Part shown: positions 26,427 to 34,562 of the stretch, in pieces
Layout: each line of letters starts with the position of its first letter
Numbering within the stretch: position 1 is the stretch's first letter
Assembly (NCBI RefSeq): GCF_008365375.1
Contig: NZ_QOKW01000026.1
Location: forward strand, 27,775-91,774
DNA from: Roseomonas genomospecies 6
GTDB lineage: Bacteria; Pseudomonadota; Alphaproteobacteria; Azospirillales; Azospirillaceae
Direction: 5' to 3'
DNA: 64,000 bases
Position numbers and translations under genes: made by a program
Notes under the pieces: generated by a model
Seen by the model: the letters and a program-made list of their open reading frames with translations, nothing else
The model's database searches: none
Told to the model about the DNA's origin: nothing

Positions 26427-28254
26427 TCTGCGTTCTCCCTGTGTCGTGCGTCTCGGTGGCGGCCAGTTCCAGGTCCTCGCCCGGCGGCAGGCCGTCGGAC
26501 CATGCGGTCGCGCCGCCCCCGTCCAGCAGGCGGCGGTGGCGGTAGCGGTTGTCGAAGAGGTGATCGGAGACGTAATGGACGCTGGCGGTCGGCTGCTCGG
26601 GCGTGACGTCGAGGATGACCGACCCGTCGGCGTCGTCGGGCGCGGCTTCGCGGCGGAACTCGAACCGGGCCTCGCGCACGCCGGGGGAGAAGGCGACGTG
26701 GACGCGGACGGTCTGCGGGCCGTAGCCGGGAAAGCTCCAGAGGTCGAGTTCGACCGGGCGGCTGCTGACGGACTGGCCGGGAAGGTCGAGGTGAATGGGA
26801 GGCCGCTTTCCCCTCCGGTCGCGCGCCGTCACGGCGAGGCGGTGATCGCCGCCGGGTCGGAGGAGGACGCTCGCCGATGGCTGGTCCGGCGTCAGTCCGG
26901 CCGTGTGGGGCGTGCCGGTCACGGCAACGGCGATGTCCGCCTGGGCCAGCAGCGCCGGCGCCGCCCGGACCGTCAGAATGTCCAGGGGACTGTCGGCGGG
27001 TCCGAGATGGAGATAGCCTCCGGGACCGTCGAACCATGGAAATTCCAGCACCTCCCCATCGACGACGAGGGTGAGGCGGGCGCTGTAGGCCTGTCCCGTG
27101 CCCTTTCGGAAGGCGAGCGCGACGGTCTGGCTCCGCCGGTCGCCCGGATCGAGCGTCACCGCCTGCGCCGTCGTCATCCCGGAGCGGGACAGCGACTTGT
27201 CGACGCGCAGCGTGACGTCGATGGCGTCGCAGTTGCGGATGTTCGCCGGGAACCCCGAGGCGACCGCCACCCGCATCGTCAGCCGGTCCTCCGGCAAGGG
27301 GCCGACGCGGGTGAAGGCGGTCACGCGGTCGCGTCCGCCGGCCGCGACGATCGGCGCGAACGGGTCGAGCGCCAGAAGCTGCGGCATCTCCATCAGGAAG
27401 GGCGTGCGCAAATCCCAGCGAAGCGGGCCGGTGCCCTCCGGGGGAGGGCGCAACGCCACATGCGGGCCGTCGGAAACGCGCGGGCAGGGCGCCGGACCGC
27501 CGAAGTGGCGCAGCAGCCGTCCGGCAAGCGCCAGGGCGCGGTCGCGGGTGGGAATTCCGGGCTCCGCCGCTTCGAAACCGACAAGGCCGGCTGGCCTCTC
27601 CAGGGCCGCGACCAGATCGCCGAAGGGGAGGCTGGGAGCGTCGTGATGGAGCGCGCGCAGATGCGCGATCAGGACGCCGGGATCGAATGTGGCCGTCGCT
27701 GCGACCATCGGCAGAAAGCCCGCGACCGCGCATTCCAAGGCCATGCGCGCCGAAACGAGCGTGCCTTGCGCGAGCTGGGCGTAGAGAAGGTCCGCCGTTT
27801 TTGCCGGAAGCCGCACGTCCAGCGCCGCGCGCTGCGCGCCGTCCCAGGTGGCCGGGGCGCTGGCGCGATGGGCGCCGCACTCGAAATACCAGGTGGCGCC
27901 GGGAGCCAGCGAAGCGGGGAACACCACGGGGCCGTGCGCGGAATTGGGCGCGGAACCGGTCGGAAAGAGAGAAGGATCGTCCCGGAGGCTGGCGTGGTCG
28001 CCGCCACGAACGAGGCCCATGTGCAGGCTTGCCGACAAGGACTGATCGTCATCGGGCGCGTTCTCGTCTGAAAAGAACTCCAGGAAGAAATCGGGCGACT
28101 GGTCCGCGCGGCTGGCAAGCTCCACGGAACGGGGAACCGCCAGGAAAACACGGTCCGCGCGGTAGGCGGGAAACAACCAAAAATCTTTATGGATTCTGGG
28201 GGCCTGCCAAATTGGAAGGCAATCCGAATAAGATGATCGGTGTCGATGCGTCAT
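26410..28254 (-). CDS. Unknown-operon protein 1, first gene of the operon
   Basis: A protein of about 614 residues and unknown function. The N-terminal element FWLFPAYRADRVFLAVPRSV is near 26-45. The central element RMALECAVAGFLPMVAATAT is near 170, and C-terminal sandwich-like blocks include VRVHVAFSPGVREARFEFRR. The first 40 codons and upstream DNA are AT-rich compared with the rest. I chose the ATG at 28254; a TTG three codons earlier is possible, and neither has a strong ribosome site. It is the promoter-proximal gene of the nine-gene operon. No signal peptide is seen. Confidence 0.72.
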   Translation of the reverse strand: MTHRHRSSYSDCLPIWQAPRIHKDFWLFPAYRADRVFLAVPRSVELASRADQSPDFFLEFFSDENAPDDDQSLSASLHMGLVRGGDHASLRDDPSLFPTGSAPNSAHGPVVFPASLAPGATWYFECGAHRASAPATWDGAQRAALDVRLPAKTADLLYAQLAQGTLVSARMALECAVAGFLPMVAATATFDPGVLIAHLRALHHDAPSLPFGDLVAALERPAGLVGFEAAEPGIPTRDRALALAGRLLRHFGGPAPCPRVSDGPHVALRPPPEGTGPLRWDLRTPFLMEMPQLLALDPFAPIVAAGGRDRVTAFTRVGPLPEDRLTMRVAVASGFPANIRNCDAIDVTLRVDKSLSRSGMTTAQAVTLDPGDRRSQTVALAFRKGTGQAYSARLTLVVDGEVLEFPWFDGPGGYLHLGPADSPLDILTVRAAPALLAQADIAVAVTGTPHTAGLTPDQPSASVLLRPGGDHRLAVTARDRRGKRPPIHLDLPGQSVSSRPVELDLWSFPGYGPQTVRVHVAFSPGVREARFEFRREAAPDDADGSVILDVTPEQPTASVHYVSDHLFDNRYRHRRLLDGGGATAWSDGLPPGEDLELAATETHDTGRTQNVRNA

Positions 28255-28263
28255 TTTTGTCAA

Positions 28264-28528
28264 TCAATACATCTGTGTTGCGCGGCTATCATGAAATGGA
28301 AATTCATTCAGCTTCGTATGGTGGTACCGCTGAAATATTCGAGCAGTCAACAGGTTTTGGAATAATGTTACCGGTTGTCATGCTATTGTGTGTTGATGAT
28401 GCTCGGCGACGTTTATGATATTCATTTGTATGTTTATTTTTGTATTGGATATGGGATTCTGTTCCTTGCAATCCATCTCTTTGGATGATCGTGAGGCCGC
28501 CTCAGACCTGAGAGTCTGTCCTGAAAGA
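28264..28528. promoter_or_regulatory. AT-rich upstream region of the nine-gene operon
   Basis: About 265 bases of unusually AT-rich DNA lie between the first operon gene and an IS5 relic. The promoter of the operon must be here. I found no confident -35/-10 pair or operator. No coding frame in this stretch looks real. Confidence 0.4.
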
Positions 28529-28930
28529 TTATTTCCGCGTGAGGCGCCGAAGCATCACCCGGATCATGGCGATGCGGATGAAGGCGACGGATGTCGCCAC
28601 GCACCATTCGTAATGGCGTACCAAGCGACGGCATCGGGTGAGCCATGACAGCGTTCGCTTGACGAGCCCCCGCTTGGGGAGGACGACGAAGCCCTTGGCC
28701 TGATCGGAGCGCTTGACGCGATCTCCAACCGCCAGTCACCGGTGTCCCTCACCTTGGTGGCCGCGACGTTCCCTTGGTAGCCGCCGTCGGCGAAGATGAC
28801 TTGGAGGAATGGGAAGCGGGAGCGCGTGGTTTTGTCCGGAACCAGGGCCGTGCCGTCGCGGTCCTGGACATCGGCACGATGAACGGCGACGTTCAGGAGC
28901 AGTCCGAGCGTGTCGACGAGGATGACCGCG
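28529..28930 (-). pseudogene. IS5-family transposase C-terminal relic
   Basis: The minus strand reads ILVDTLGLLLNVAVHRADVQ near 28900, then VIFADGGYQGNVAATKVR and a broken block. The C-terminus continues in another frame as AMIRVMLRRLTRK with a stop at 28529-28531. These are the DDE-domain hallmarks of IS5-group (DUF4096-type) transposases. At least one frameshift separates the halves and the N-terminus is missing. Its right edge cuts into an ABC transporter gene, and its left edge is the AT-rich promoter region of the unknown operon. Confidence 0.75.
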
Positions 28931-29421
28931 CGGCAGAACGTCGAGTTCGGCCTGCGCATGCAGCGCGTCTCCGCCCCCGTCCGGCGCCGCCGGGCGCTGG
29001 ACCGGGTCGGGCTGCGCCACGCCGCCGACCGCTACCCGCACGAGCTGTCGGGCGGCTGCGCCAGCGCGTCGCCGTCGCCCGCGCCCTGGTGGTGGAGCCG
29101 GAGGTGGTCTGATGGACGAGCCCTTCGCCGTCGATGCCATGACCCGCACCACCCTGCAGGAGGACCTGCTGCGGCTGTGGCGGGAGACCGGGGTGTCGGT
29201 CCTGTTCGTCACCCACAACATCGACGAGGCGGTCTTCCTCGCCCAGCGGGTGGTGGTGATGGGCGCCGGGCGTCATCCGCGAGGATCTGACGGTCGATCT
29301 GCCCTATCCGCGCGACCGCGGGTCGGCGGACTGCGGCCGGGAGTACGCCCGCATCGCCGCGGCGCTGGCCCGCGGCAGCCGGAAAGCCGGCGAGACCGAT
29401 GGCGAACGGCGGGCCGCGTGA
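28931..29421 (+). pseudogene. ABC transporter ATPase relic (nitrate/taurine type)
   Basis: The plus strand encodes QNVEFGLRMQRVSAPVRRRR, then the ABC signature region YPHELSGG. After single-base frameshifts near 29060 and 29108 it continues with QRVAVARALVVEPEVV, Walker B (MDEPFAVDAMTR) and the switch His (VLFVTHNIDEAVFLAQRVVV). A later frame gives REDLTVDLPYPRDRGSADC before a stop near 29421. This is the C-terminal two-thirds of an SsuB/TauB/NrtD-like ATPase, which energises import of oxyanions. The N-terminus with Walker A is lost at the IS5 relic. It cannot be functional. Confidence 0.75.
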
Positions 29422-29475
29422 CCGCGACGACGGAAGGCGTGACCGGCAATCGCCGCGCCACTCCCCGGCGCCCGG

Positions 29476-29586
29476 CGGCGGGCGGCGTGGTGGCGTGGTG
29501 GCCCACCTCGATGTTGCCCAGCACCTTGGCCCTGGCGGCCAGGAGCACGCCGTCGCGCACCTTCGGATGGCTGTCGCCATGCTGTC
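29476..29586 (-). pseudogene. Serine acetyltransferase (CysE) fragment
   Basis: The minus strand reads HGDSHPKVRDGVLLAARAKV then LGNIEVGHHA, the left-handed helix core of serine O-acetyltransferases. Only about 35 codons remain. The fragment abuts the leader-distal CRISPR repeat directly, so the array has been joined to unrelated chromosomal debris. Confidence 0.5.
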
Positions 29587-30154
29587 GCTTCAATGAGGCC
29601 CGGGCGTTTCCGCCCGGGAAGAGCGGGAAACCACGTCCGGTTCGAGCCGAACCCGGTGGCGGAGCTTCAATGAGGCCCGGGCGTTTCCGCCCGGGAAGAG
29701 TAGGCCCTGGCGGCGGGTGGGGCGGCGTTCAGGGCGGCGAGCTTCAATGAGGCCCGGGCGTTTCCGCCCGGGAAGAGGAGAAGCTCGGCCTTTCCGTCGA
29801 GGGGCTGGCCGACAGCCTGCTTCAATGAGGCCCGGGCGTTTCCGCCCGGGAAGAGCGAAACAACATCGTCCCGCTTCCCGCTCGTACGGGGCTTCAATGA
29901 GGCCCGGGCGTTTCCGCCCGGGAAGAGGCCGCGAGATCGTTGGCTACGACCTGAGGCCGGTGGACGTGGCTTCAATGAGGCCCGGGCGTTTCCGCCCGGG
30001 AAGAGGACGTGTGGGCGTGGTCGTCCATCAACTCCAGCTCGTCGCTTCAATGAGGCCCGGGCGTTTCCGCCCGGGAAGAGGCACCTCCTGGAGGAAGGCG
30101 CCGACCCCGCCAAGGTCGCTTCAATGAGGCCCGGGCGTTTCCGCCCGGGAAGAG
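29587..30154 (-). CRISPR. CRISPR array, eight repeats and seven spacers (type I-G)
   Basis: Eight identical 37-base repeats start at 29587, 29664, 29741, 29819, 29891, 29969, 30044 and 30118. The spacers are 40, 40, 41, 35, 41, 38 and 37 bases. Each repeat has a perfect stem (CCCGGGCG with CGCCCGGG, loop GAAA on the minus strand). On the minus strand it ends in CATTGAAGC, the usual form of a 3' repeat end that becomes the crRNA 5' handle. Transcription is therefore from the cas side (right to left), with the leader at 30155-30384. No repeat is degenerate, even at the distal end. The array belongs to the cas operon immediately to its right. Confidence 0.97.
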
Positions 30155-30384
30155 AGGGTAGCCTGTACCCTCCTGATTCATAGCCGAAAATCGGCTCGGA
30201 TTCGAGCGGTCCGTGGAAAGTGCGGCGCGAGCCGCCGAAGGCGGTTACGTTTCGTTCTTCACGCCGTCCCAAAACCCTGCGGAATCAATGGCTCGACGCC
30301 ATGCGAGCGGGTCCCGGGTTTCCGCGTGCGCTGGACCGCTCGCGCGGCACCCGGCAGTGCTGTACTCTACACGTCTCCCGCGTA
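30155..30384 (-). promoter_or_regulatory. CRISPR leader with two inverted repeats
   Basis: This is the region between cas2 and the first (leader-proximal) repeat. Directly against the repeat is AGGGTA-gcctg-TACCCT (30155-30171). A second hairpin, AGCCGA-aaa-TCGGCT, follows at 30182-30196. Either could be an integration-anchoring or protein-binding site. No intact open frame lies here, and a clear promoter could not be assigned. Confidence 0.6.
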
Positions 30385-30683
30385 TCACACCACCACCGCT
30401 TCGCGCTTGATGCTTTCGAAGGGGCGGCCCAGGCTTTCCACGCGGGGGTCCACCGCGTCTGCCGGGCCGAGGTCGATGATCAGAACATGATCCTCCGACG
30501 GCTTGATGATGCCGTCCAGCCGGGCGCCCAGAGCGGCGCGGCGGCGGGGCGTCAGGCGGCATTGGAAGACCGAGAACTGCAGCCAGCGCCCATAGGCCTC
30601 CATGGCCTTGAACACCCGCCGCCCGCGCTTCTGGTCGCCGATGTCGTATAGGTCACGATGTACAGGCGTTCGTTGCCGGCCAT
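30385..30683 (-). pseudogene. cas2: cas2 with a frameshift
   Basis: The start is the ATG at 30683 (MAGNERLYIVTY). The expected next residues, DIGDQKRGRRVFKAMEAYGR, are in a different frame because two extra bases (30646-30647) follow the TAT codon. After the shift the protein continues normally (WLQFSVFQCRLTPRRRAAL) to a stop at 30385-30387. If the two bases were removed the protein would be 98 residues, a normal Cas2 size. Cas2 is the structural partner of Cas1 in spacer integration. Unless the base call is wrong or ribosomes shift here, no full Cas2 is made. It is the last cas gene before the leader. Confidence 0.85.
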
Positions 30684-30714
30684 GCGAACCTCCCTTTCCT
30701 CTTCAGAGCGGGCT

Positions 30715-31869
30715 TCAGCGCGGGCAGTAATGCGGGTAGCTGTCGATCTCGCCCAGCAGGTGGCGGGCGAACAGGCGGGCCTGGACGTGCAGCATGCGGC
30801 GCATGGAGATCTGGTAGCCGAAGGTCGGATGCGACGCCTCCTGGTCCAGCCGGCGCTCAAACGCCCGGATCAGCGTGCGCCGGCCGCCTGCGGTCAGGTT
30901 GCATCCCGGCCCGGCGGTGATGAAGTCGCCCGGCGCCAGCTCGCCGTTGTTCAGCGCGGTCAGCACGGTGCTGTCCGCCAGGATCGGCCGCAGCGGCTCC
31001 ATGAAGTCCAGCGCCAGCGACGGGCGGCCCGGGCGGTCGGCGTGGTAGAGCCCGGCCCAAGGGTCCAGCCCGGCGATCTCCAGCGCCGTGGCGCAGGCCC
31101 GCGTCAGCAGGGCGTAGCACAGCGACAAACACGCGTTGACCGGGTCCGCCGGGGGACGGCGCGACCGCCGCTCGAACGAGAAGGCGGGCAGGTCGGCCAC
31201 CTTGTCGGTGAACAGCGCGGGCAGGGCGCGGAAATAGACCGCCGCCCCCTCACCCTCCACGCCCAATAGCTCGGGCAGGCCGGCGGCCTTGGTGGCGCGG
31301 TCGGCCAGCCGCTTCAGCGTCTCCGCGGCGTGGTCGCGCTCGGCCTCGTTGCCCCGCCAGTTGCGGCGCAGGATGGTGCGTTGGTTGCGCAGCTTGGCAC
31401 GCACCAGATCGCGCGCGAACAGCAACCGGCGGAAGGCGTCGGCGCGGGCGGCGTACTGGCCTTCGCGGACATGGGCGCTGCGCGGCCCCCGCGCGCCGGT
31501 GATGGCGACGAACCAGAAGCCGCTGCTCATCCAGGCGATGGGGATCTCCTCCTTGACCAGGGCGTGCAGGGCCGGGGTGGGCAGCGATACCGGGCCGGCC
31601 AGCACCAGCTCCGACACCTCGCCCACCGGCACCTCGCGGTCCGGCTCGTTCTCGGCGGAGATGACCAGCAGATCGCCCTTCCTGGCGACGCGGGCGTGGG
31701 CGCGTTAGCCCTCCTCGGTGTCGGCGTTGGCCGCCCAGGCGCCCTCCACCCACTCCAGATAGGCCAGACGCGGGCAGTAGACCCACTCGTTCACCATGCG
31801 CGCCGGCACCAGCAGGTCGGGGTCCGTCTCCGGCGGGGCGGGAAGGGGCAGGGTCAACTGGTCGGTCAT
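30715..31869 (-). pseudogene. cas4-cas1: cas4-cas1 fusion with deleted Cas4 core and in-frame stop
   Basis: The start at 31869 encodes a normal Cas4 N-terminus (VPARMVNEWVYCPRLAYLEW) with the first cluster Cys. After TEEG comes an in-frame TAA (31705-31707). The same frame then runs RAHARVARKGDLLVISAEN straight into Cas1 (EVPVGEVSELVLAGPVSLPT), so the Cas4 nuclease core and remaining cluster cysteines are deleted. The Cas1 part from a GTG at 31632 is 305 residues and looks whole, with EGEGAAVYFRAL near 140, LYHADRPGRPSLALDFMEPL near 205 and SMRRMLHVQARLFARHLL at the end. Cas1 alone might still be made by internal initiation. It follows csb2 by 22 bases. Confidence 0.85.
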
Positions 31870-31891
31870 CGCGGCGGCTCCATGCTGGAGG

Positions 31892-33595
31892 TCAGTCGTC
31901 TGGTTCTGAGTCGGCGGGCATGAACAGGCCCAAACCGAAATGGCAGGCGTAGCCGAGCGCCAGCGGCCCCTGCCACGCCTCGGGCAAGGTGATGCGCAGG
32001 AAGGTGCCGGCGGTGTCGAGCTGGGCCTCGCCTCGGTTGGCGCGGAATCGGTGGAAGTGAAGGGGGAGGCGGTCGCGCCCGTTGATCCGGATCGCCTTTT
32101 CCTCGGTCACCTCCAGCCGGTGGGCTTGGTCGGCCGGAACGATTCCCCGGCGGATCAGCAGGCGCCGCGCCTCCGCGCAGTGGCCACCGCCTTTCAGGTG
32201 CCCGGACGCAAGGAACGGGGTGGCGCTGACCCATGTGCGGCTTGTACGAAGAAACGGAACGTCGGCCTCGAAGGACTCGGGGGTGCCGAACCCTTCCAGC
32301 GCCAGTCGCCATTCCTGGCGAATGTCCGGGGCCTCGTCCTCTTCGGAGCGGCGGCCGCGCTCCCGGAGCCACAACCGCGTCACCCCGTCGAGGGCAGCGC
32401 GGGCCTGGGCATCGAAGCCGTTTCGCGCATAGACGACCACATGGTCGATGAACCCGTCCCCATCCGCGTCCTGCGGCAGCCAGAAGGCGTGGGCGTGGGC
32501 GGGATCGTCGGCCAGCGGGCGGCCGTCCGCATCCTTGCCCAGGAACACCTGCGGGGCACGGGATCGCCGCTCACCCGTTGCGGGGTCGGTGTTCCAGCCG
32601 CAACGGGCCAGCGTGGCAAGCCGCATCAGCTCGCCGATCTTCACCGCGTCCTCGATGCGCGGGCGCGGACGCCCGGCCAAGAGGAAACGGGCGACGGTGA
32701 ACCCCGTCGTCTCGGCCTTGTCCGGCCGGGAAGCACGACGGCGGGGAAGGGGCGACAGCGGAACGCGGCGGTACAGCTCGTCCTTGCTGGCCGGCGGGCG
32801 GTTCCAGCCCTGGCGCTGGAAGTCCCCGGTGTCCAAGGCCAGCGCGTCGAAAAGCCGCTCCGGAAGGATGGCCGCGGTCGGGGCGATCAGCTTCGCCATG
32901 GCCTTGTCGGTGGGCGGCTTGGGCTTCGTCCAGGAGGCGAGCACCCGCGCCTCCGCCGCAGCCAGCAGACGGGCACGTTCCTTCGCATACTCGGTGGGCG
33001 GCAGCGGAGCGATGATCCGGACGGTCTCAGCCCGTTCGTCCATCTCACCGCCATCGTCCTCACCACCATCGTCCTCACTGCCATCGTCCTCACCGCTGTC
33101 GTGCGGTGCCGAGGCCCGACAATTGATGGTCCACGGTCCCTTTTCCGTGCGCACCTCGCACACGGCCCAGCTTTCAGCGCGGCCGAGATAGCCGATGCGC
33201 TCCGCCAGATGACGCAGCAGGGCGAGCGCGTCGTCCTCCAGCGTCAGGTATGGCCACTCCACGACGATGGGCTCAGCGGCCGGGAAGCGGGCGAAGGCGT
33301 CGAACACCAGTTTGGTGTCCCCGGCCGCCTGGGGCATGTAGTGCCGGCTGTGGGCGTGGACGACCGACACCGGCAGTGCGTAGTCGGGTGGCCGTTCGGC
33401 CAGACGGTCGATCAGCGCGGCAAGAGCGTCCTCGGAAAAGGCATCGCGATCCGCCTTGCGGAACCAGGTCGCGGCCAGGGCGCGCAGAATCCGCCAGGGC
33501 TCCGGCGGCCAGGCGACGTCCGCCTCGTTGACGTGGCGGCCCCAAGGCGTGGCGTGATAGCGCCCGGCCGGAAATGTGAAGACGAGCGCCAGCAT
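31892..33595 (-). CDS. csb2: Type I-G Csb2 (Cas5-Cas6 fusion)
   Basis: A 567-residue RAMP protein of the GSU0054/Csb2 family, which combines the Cas5 role (crRNA 5' handle binding) with Cas6-like repeat cleavage. The N-terminus (MLALVFTFPAGRYHATPWGR, then VNEADVAWPPEPWRILRAL) is diagnostic. The C-terminal half has a Gly-rich loop (LASGHLKGGGHCAEARRLL) and ends in ALGYACHFGLGLF. Residues about 165-186 form an acidic linker (DSGEDDGSEDDGGEDDGGE) encoded by four 15-base tandem repeats at 33044-33103. It starts seven bases after csb1 ends. The gene looks intact, so crRNA maturation is probably possible. Confidence 0.9.
   Translation of the reverse strand: MLALVFTFPAGRYHATPWGRHVNEADVAWPPEPWRILRALAATWFRKADRDAFSEDALAALIDRLAERPPDYALPVSVVHAHSRHYMPQAAGDTKLVFDAFARFPAAEPIVVEWPYLTLEDDALALLRHLAERIGYLGRAESWAVCEVRTEKGPWTINCRASAPHDSGEDDGSEDDGGEDDGGEMDERAETVRIIAPLPPTEYAKERARLLAAAEARVLASWTKPKPPTDKAMAKLIAPTAAILPERLFDALALDTGDFQRQGWNRPPASKDELYRRVPLSPLPRRRASRPDKAETTGFTVARFLLAGRPRPRIEDAVKIGELMRLATLARCGWNTDPATGERRSRAPQVFLGKDADGRPLADDPAHAHAFWLPQDADGDGFIDHVVVYARNGFDAQARAALDGVTRLWLRERGRRSEEDEAPDIRQEWRLALEGFGTPESFEADVPFLRTSRTWVSATPFLASGHLKGGGHCAEARRLLIRRGIVPADQAHRLEVTEEKAIRINGRDRLPLHFHRFRANRGEAQLDTAGTFLRITLPEAWQGPLALGYACHFGLGLFMPADSEPDD
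33044..33103 (-). repeat. 15-base tandem repeat in csb2
   Basis: Four imperfect 15-base units of the form ctcaccgccatcgtc on the plus strand lie in frame in csb2 and encode a DDGGE-type acidic linker. In-frame units can change in number without breaking the gene. Confidence 0.85.
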
Positions 33596-33602
33596 GGTCC
33601 GC

Positions 33603-34562
33603 TCACTTGCGCCAGGTGACGGTCAGGGCCGGCGGGTCGTTGAACAGACCTTCCGCCGCCACCGCGCGGATCAGGCCGGGCAGCGCCGCTTCGAGTTCCG
33701 CCAGCGGCGGCAGGGCGAAGCCCACGGGCGCGGTCACGCGGGGATCTCCGTCCAACCCCAGGTCGCAGGCGGTGCGCAGCCGCAGGCTGCCCTCCAGGAA
33801 GCGCCGGATTTTGTAGAGCGCCAGAACCACCAGCAGCGTCTCGGCCGTCACGCCCAGACCGAAGGCGCGGATCTGCTGCAGATCCAGATTGAAGTAGGCG
33901 AAGATGTGTTCGGCGACCCATTCGTCGCGGGCGAAGGGCACGTTGCCGAAGCCCTTGGCCGTGTCGCCGCTGGGGCTGACGCTGTCGTTCTTCACGCCGC
34001 CGCTGACCGCCTCGCGCACGTTCTCCGCCTCGATGAAGGAGGACAGGGCGCGCGGCAGACGCAGACGCCCGCCAGCCAAGTCCTTCTTCGCCAGGAACAG
34101 GCCGTGCAGAAGCGCGTTGGTGTCGAGCTTCAGCACCACGCGCGCAAGCTTGCGCAGGTCGACGCGGCCCTCCTCCATCGCCGCGAGTTCGGCTTTCAGG
34201 AGTTCGAAGACCGTCCTGTCCTTGCCCTCCAGGATGTAGGGCGAATTCAGCCGGTGCGCCTCCAGCACGGAGTTGGTGAGCGGTTCGCCGTCGGCATTGA
34301 TGACCTTGACCAGCGGCAGGCCCGACAGCGGCTGCTGCCAGTCGTCGGCGGTTTCGTCCCAGCACACGGTTTCCAGGCGGTTCGCCATGCTCTGGGCGCT
34401 CTCCACCAGGATCATGCGCCCGTTGCCGTCCGGTGCTGCGAAGACCGCGTGGCCGAGGTTGGGGAAGCCGGTCGGCTGGAAACGCTTGCCCTGGAGCGGC
34501 TTCAGTTCCGCCTTGATCAGCAGGCGGGGGGCGGTGGCGAGGAGGGAGAGGTCAAGCGGCAT
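33603..34562 (-). CDS. csb1: Type I-G Csb1 (Cas7)
   Basis: A 319-residue GSU0053/Csb1-type RAMP that should form the crRNA-binding backbone of the Cascade complex. It shows RLLIKAELKPLQGKRFQPTG near 13, FPNLGHAVF, then ILVESAQSMANRLETVCWD near 50, which are family blocks. The thumb-like segment is NSVLEAHRLNSPYILEGKD near 97, and VSGGVKNDSVSPSGDTAKGF near 187 is the conserved Gly/Ser loop. The ATG overlaps the csx17 stop by 11 bases, so translation is coupled. It looks complete. Confidence 0.92.
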   Translation of the reverse strand: MPLDLSLLATAPRLLIKAELKPLQGKRFQPTGFPNLGHAVFAAPDGNGRMILVESAQSMANRLETVCWDETADDWQQPLSGLPLVKVINADGEPLTNSVLEAHRLNSPYILEGKDRTVFELLKAELAAMEEGRVDLRKLARVVLKLDTNALLHGLFLAKKDLAGGRLRLPRALSSFIEAENVREAVSGGVKNDSVSPSGDTAKGFGNVPFARDEWVAEHIFAYFNLDLQQIRAFGLGVTAETLLVVLALYKIRRFLEGSLRLRTACDLGLDGDPRVTAPVGFALPPLAELEAALPGLIRAVAAEGLFNDPPALTVTWRK

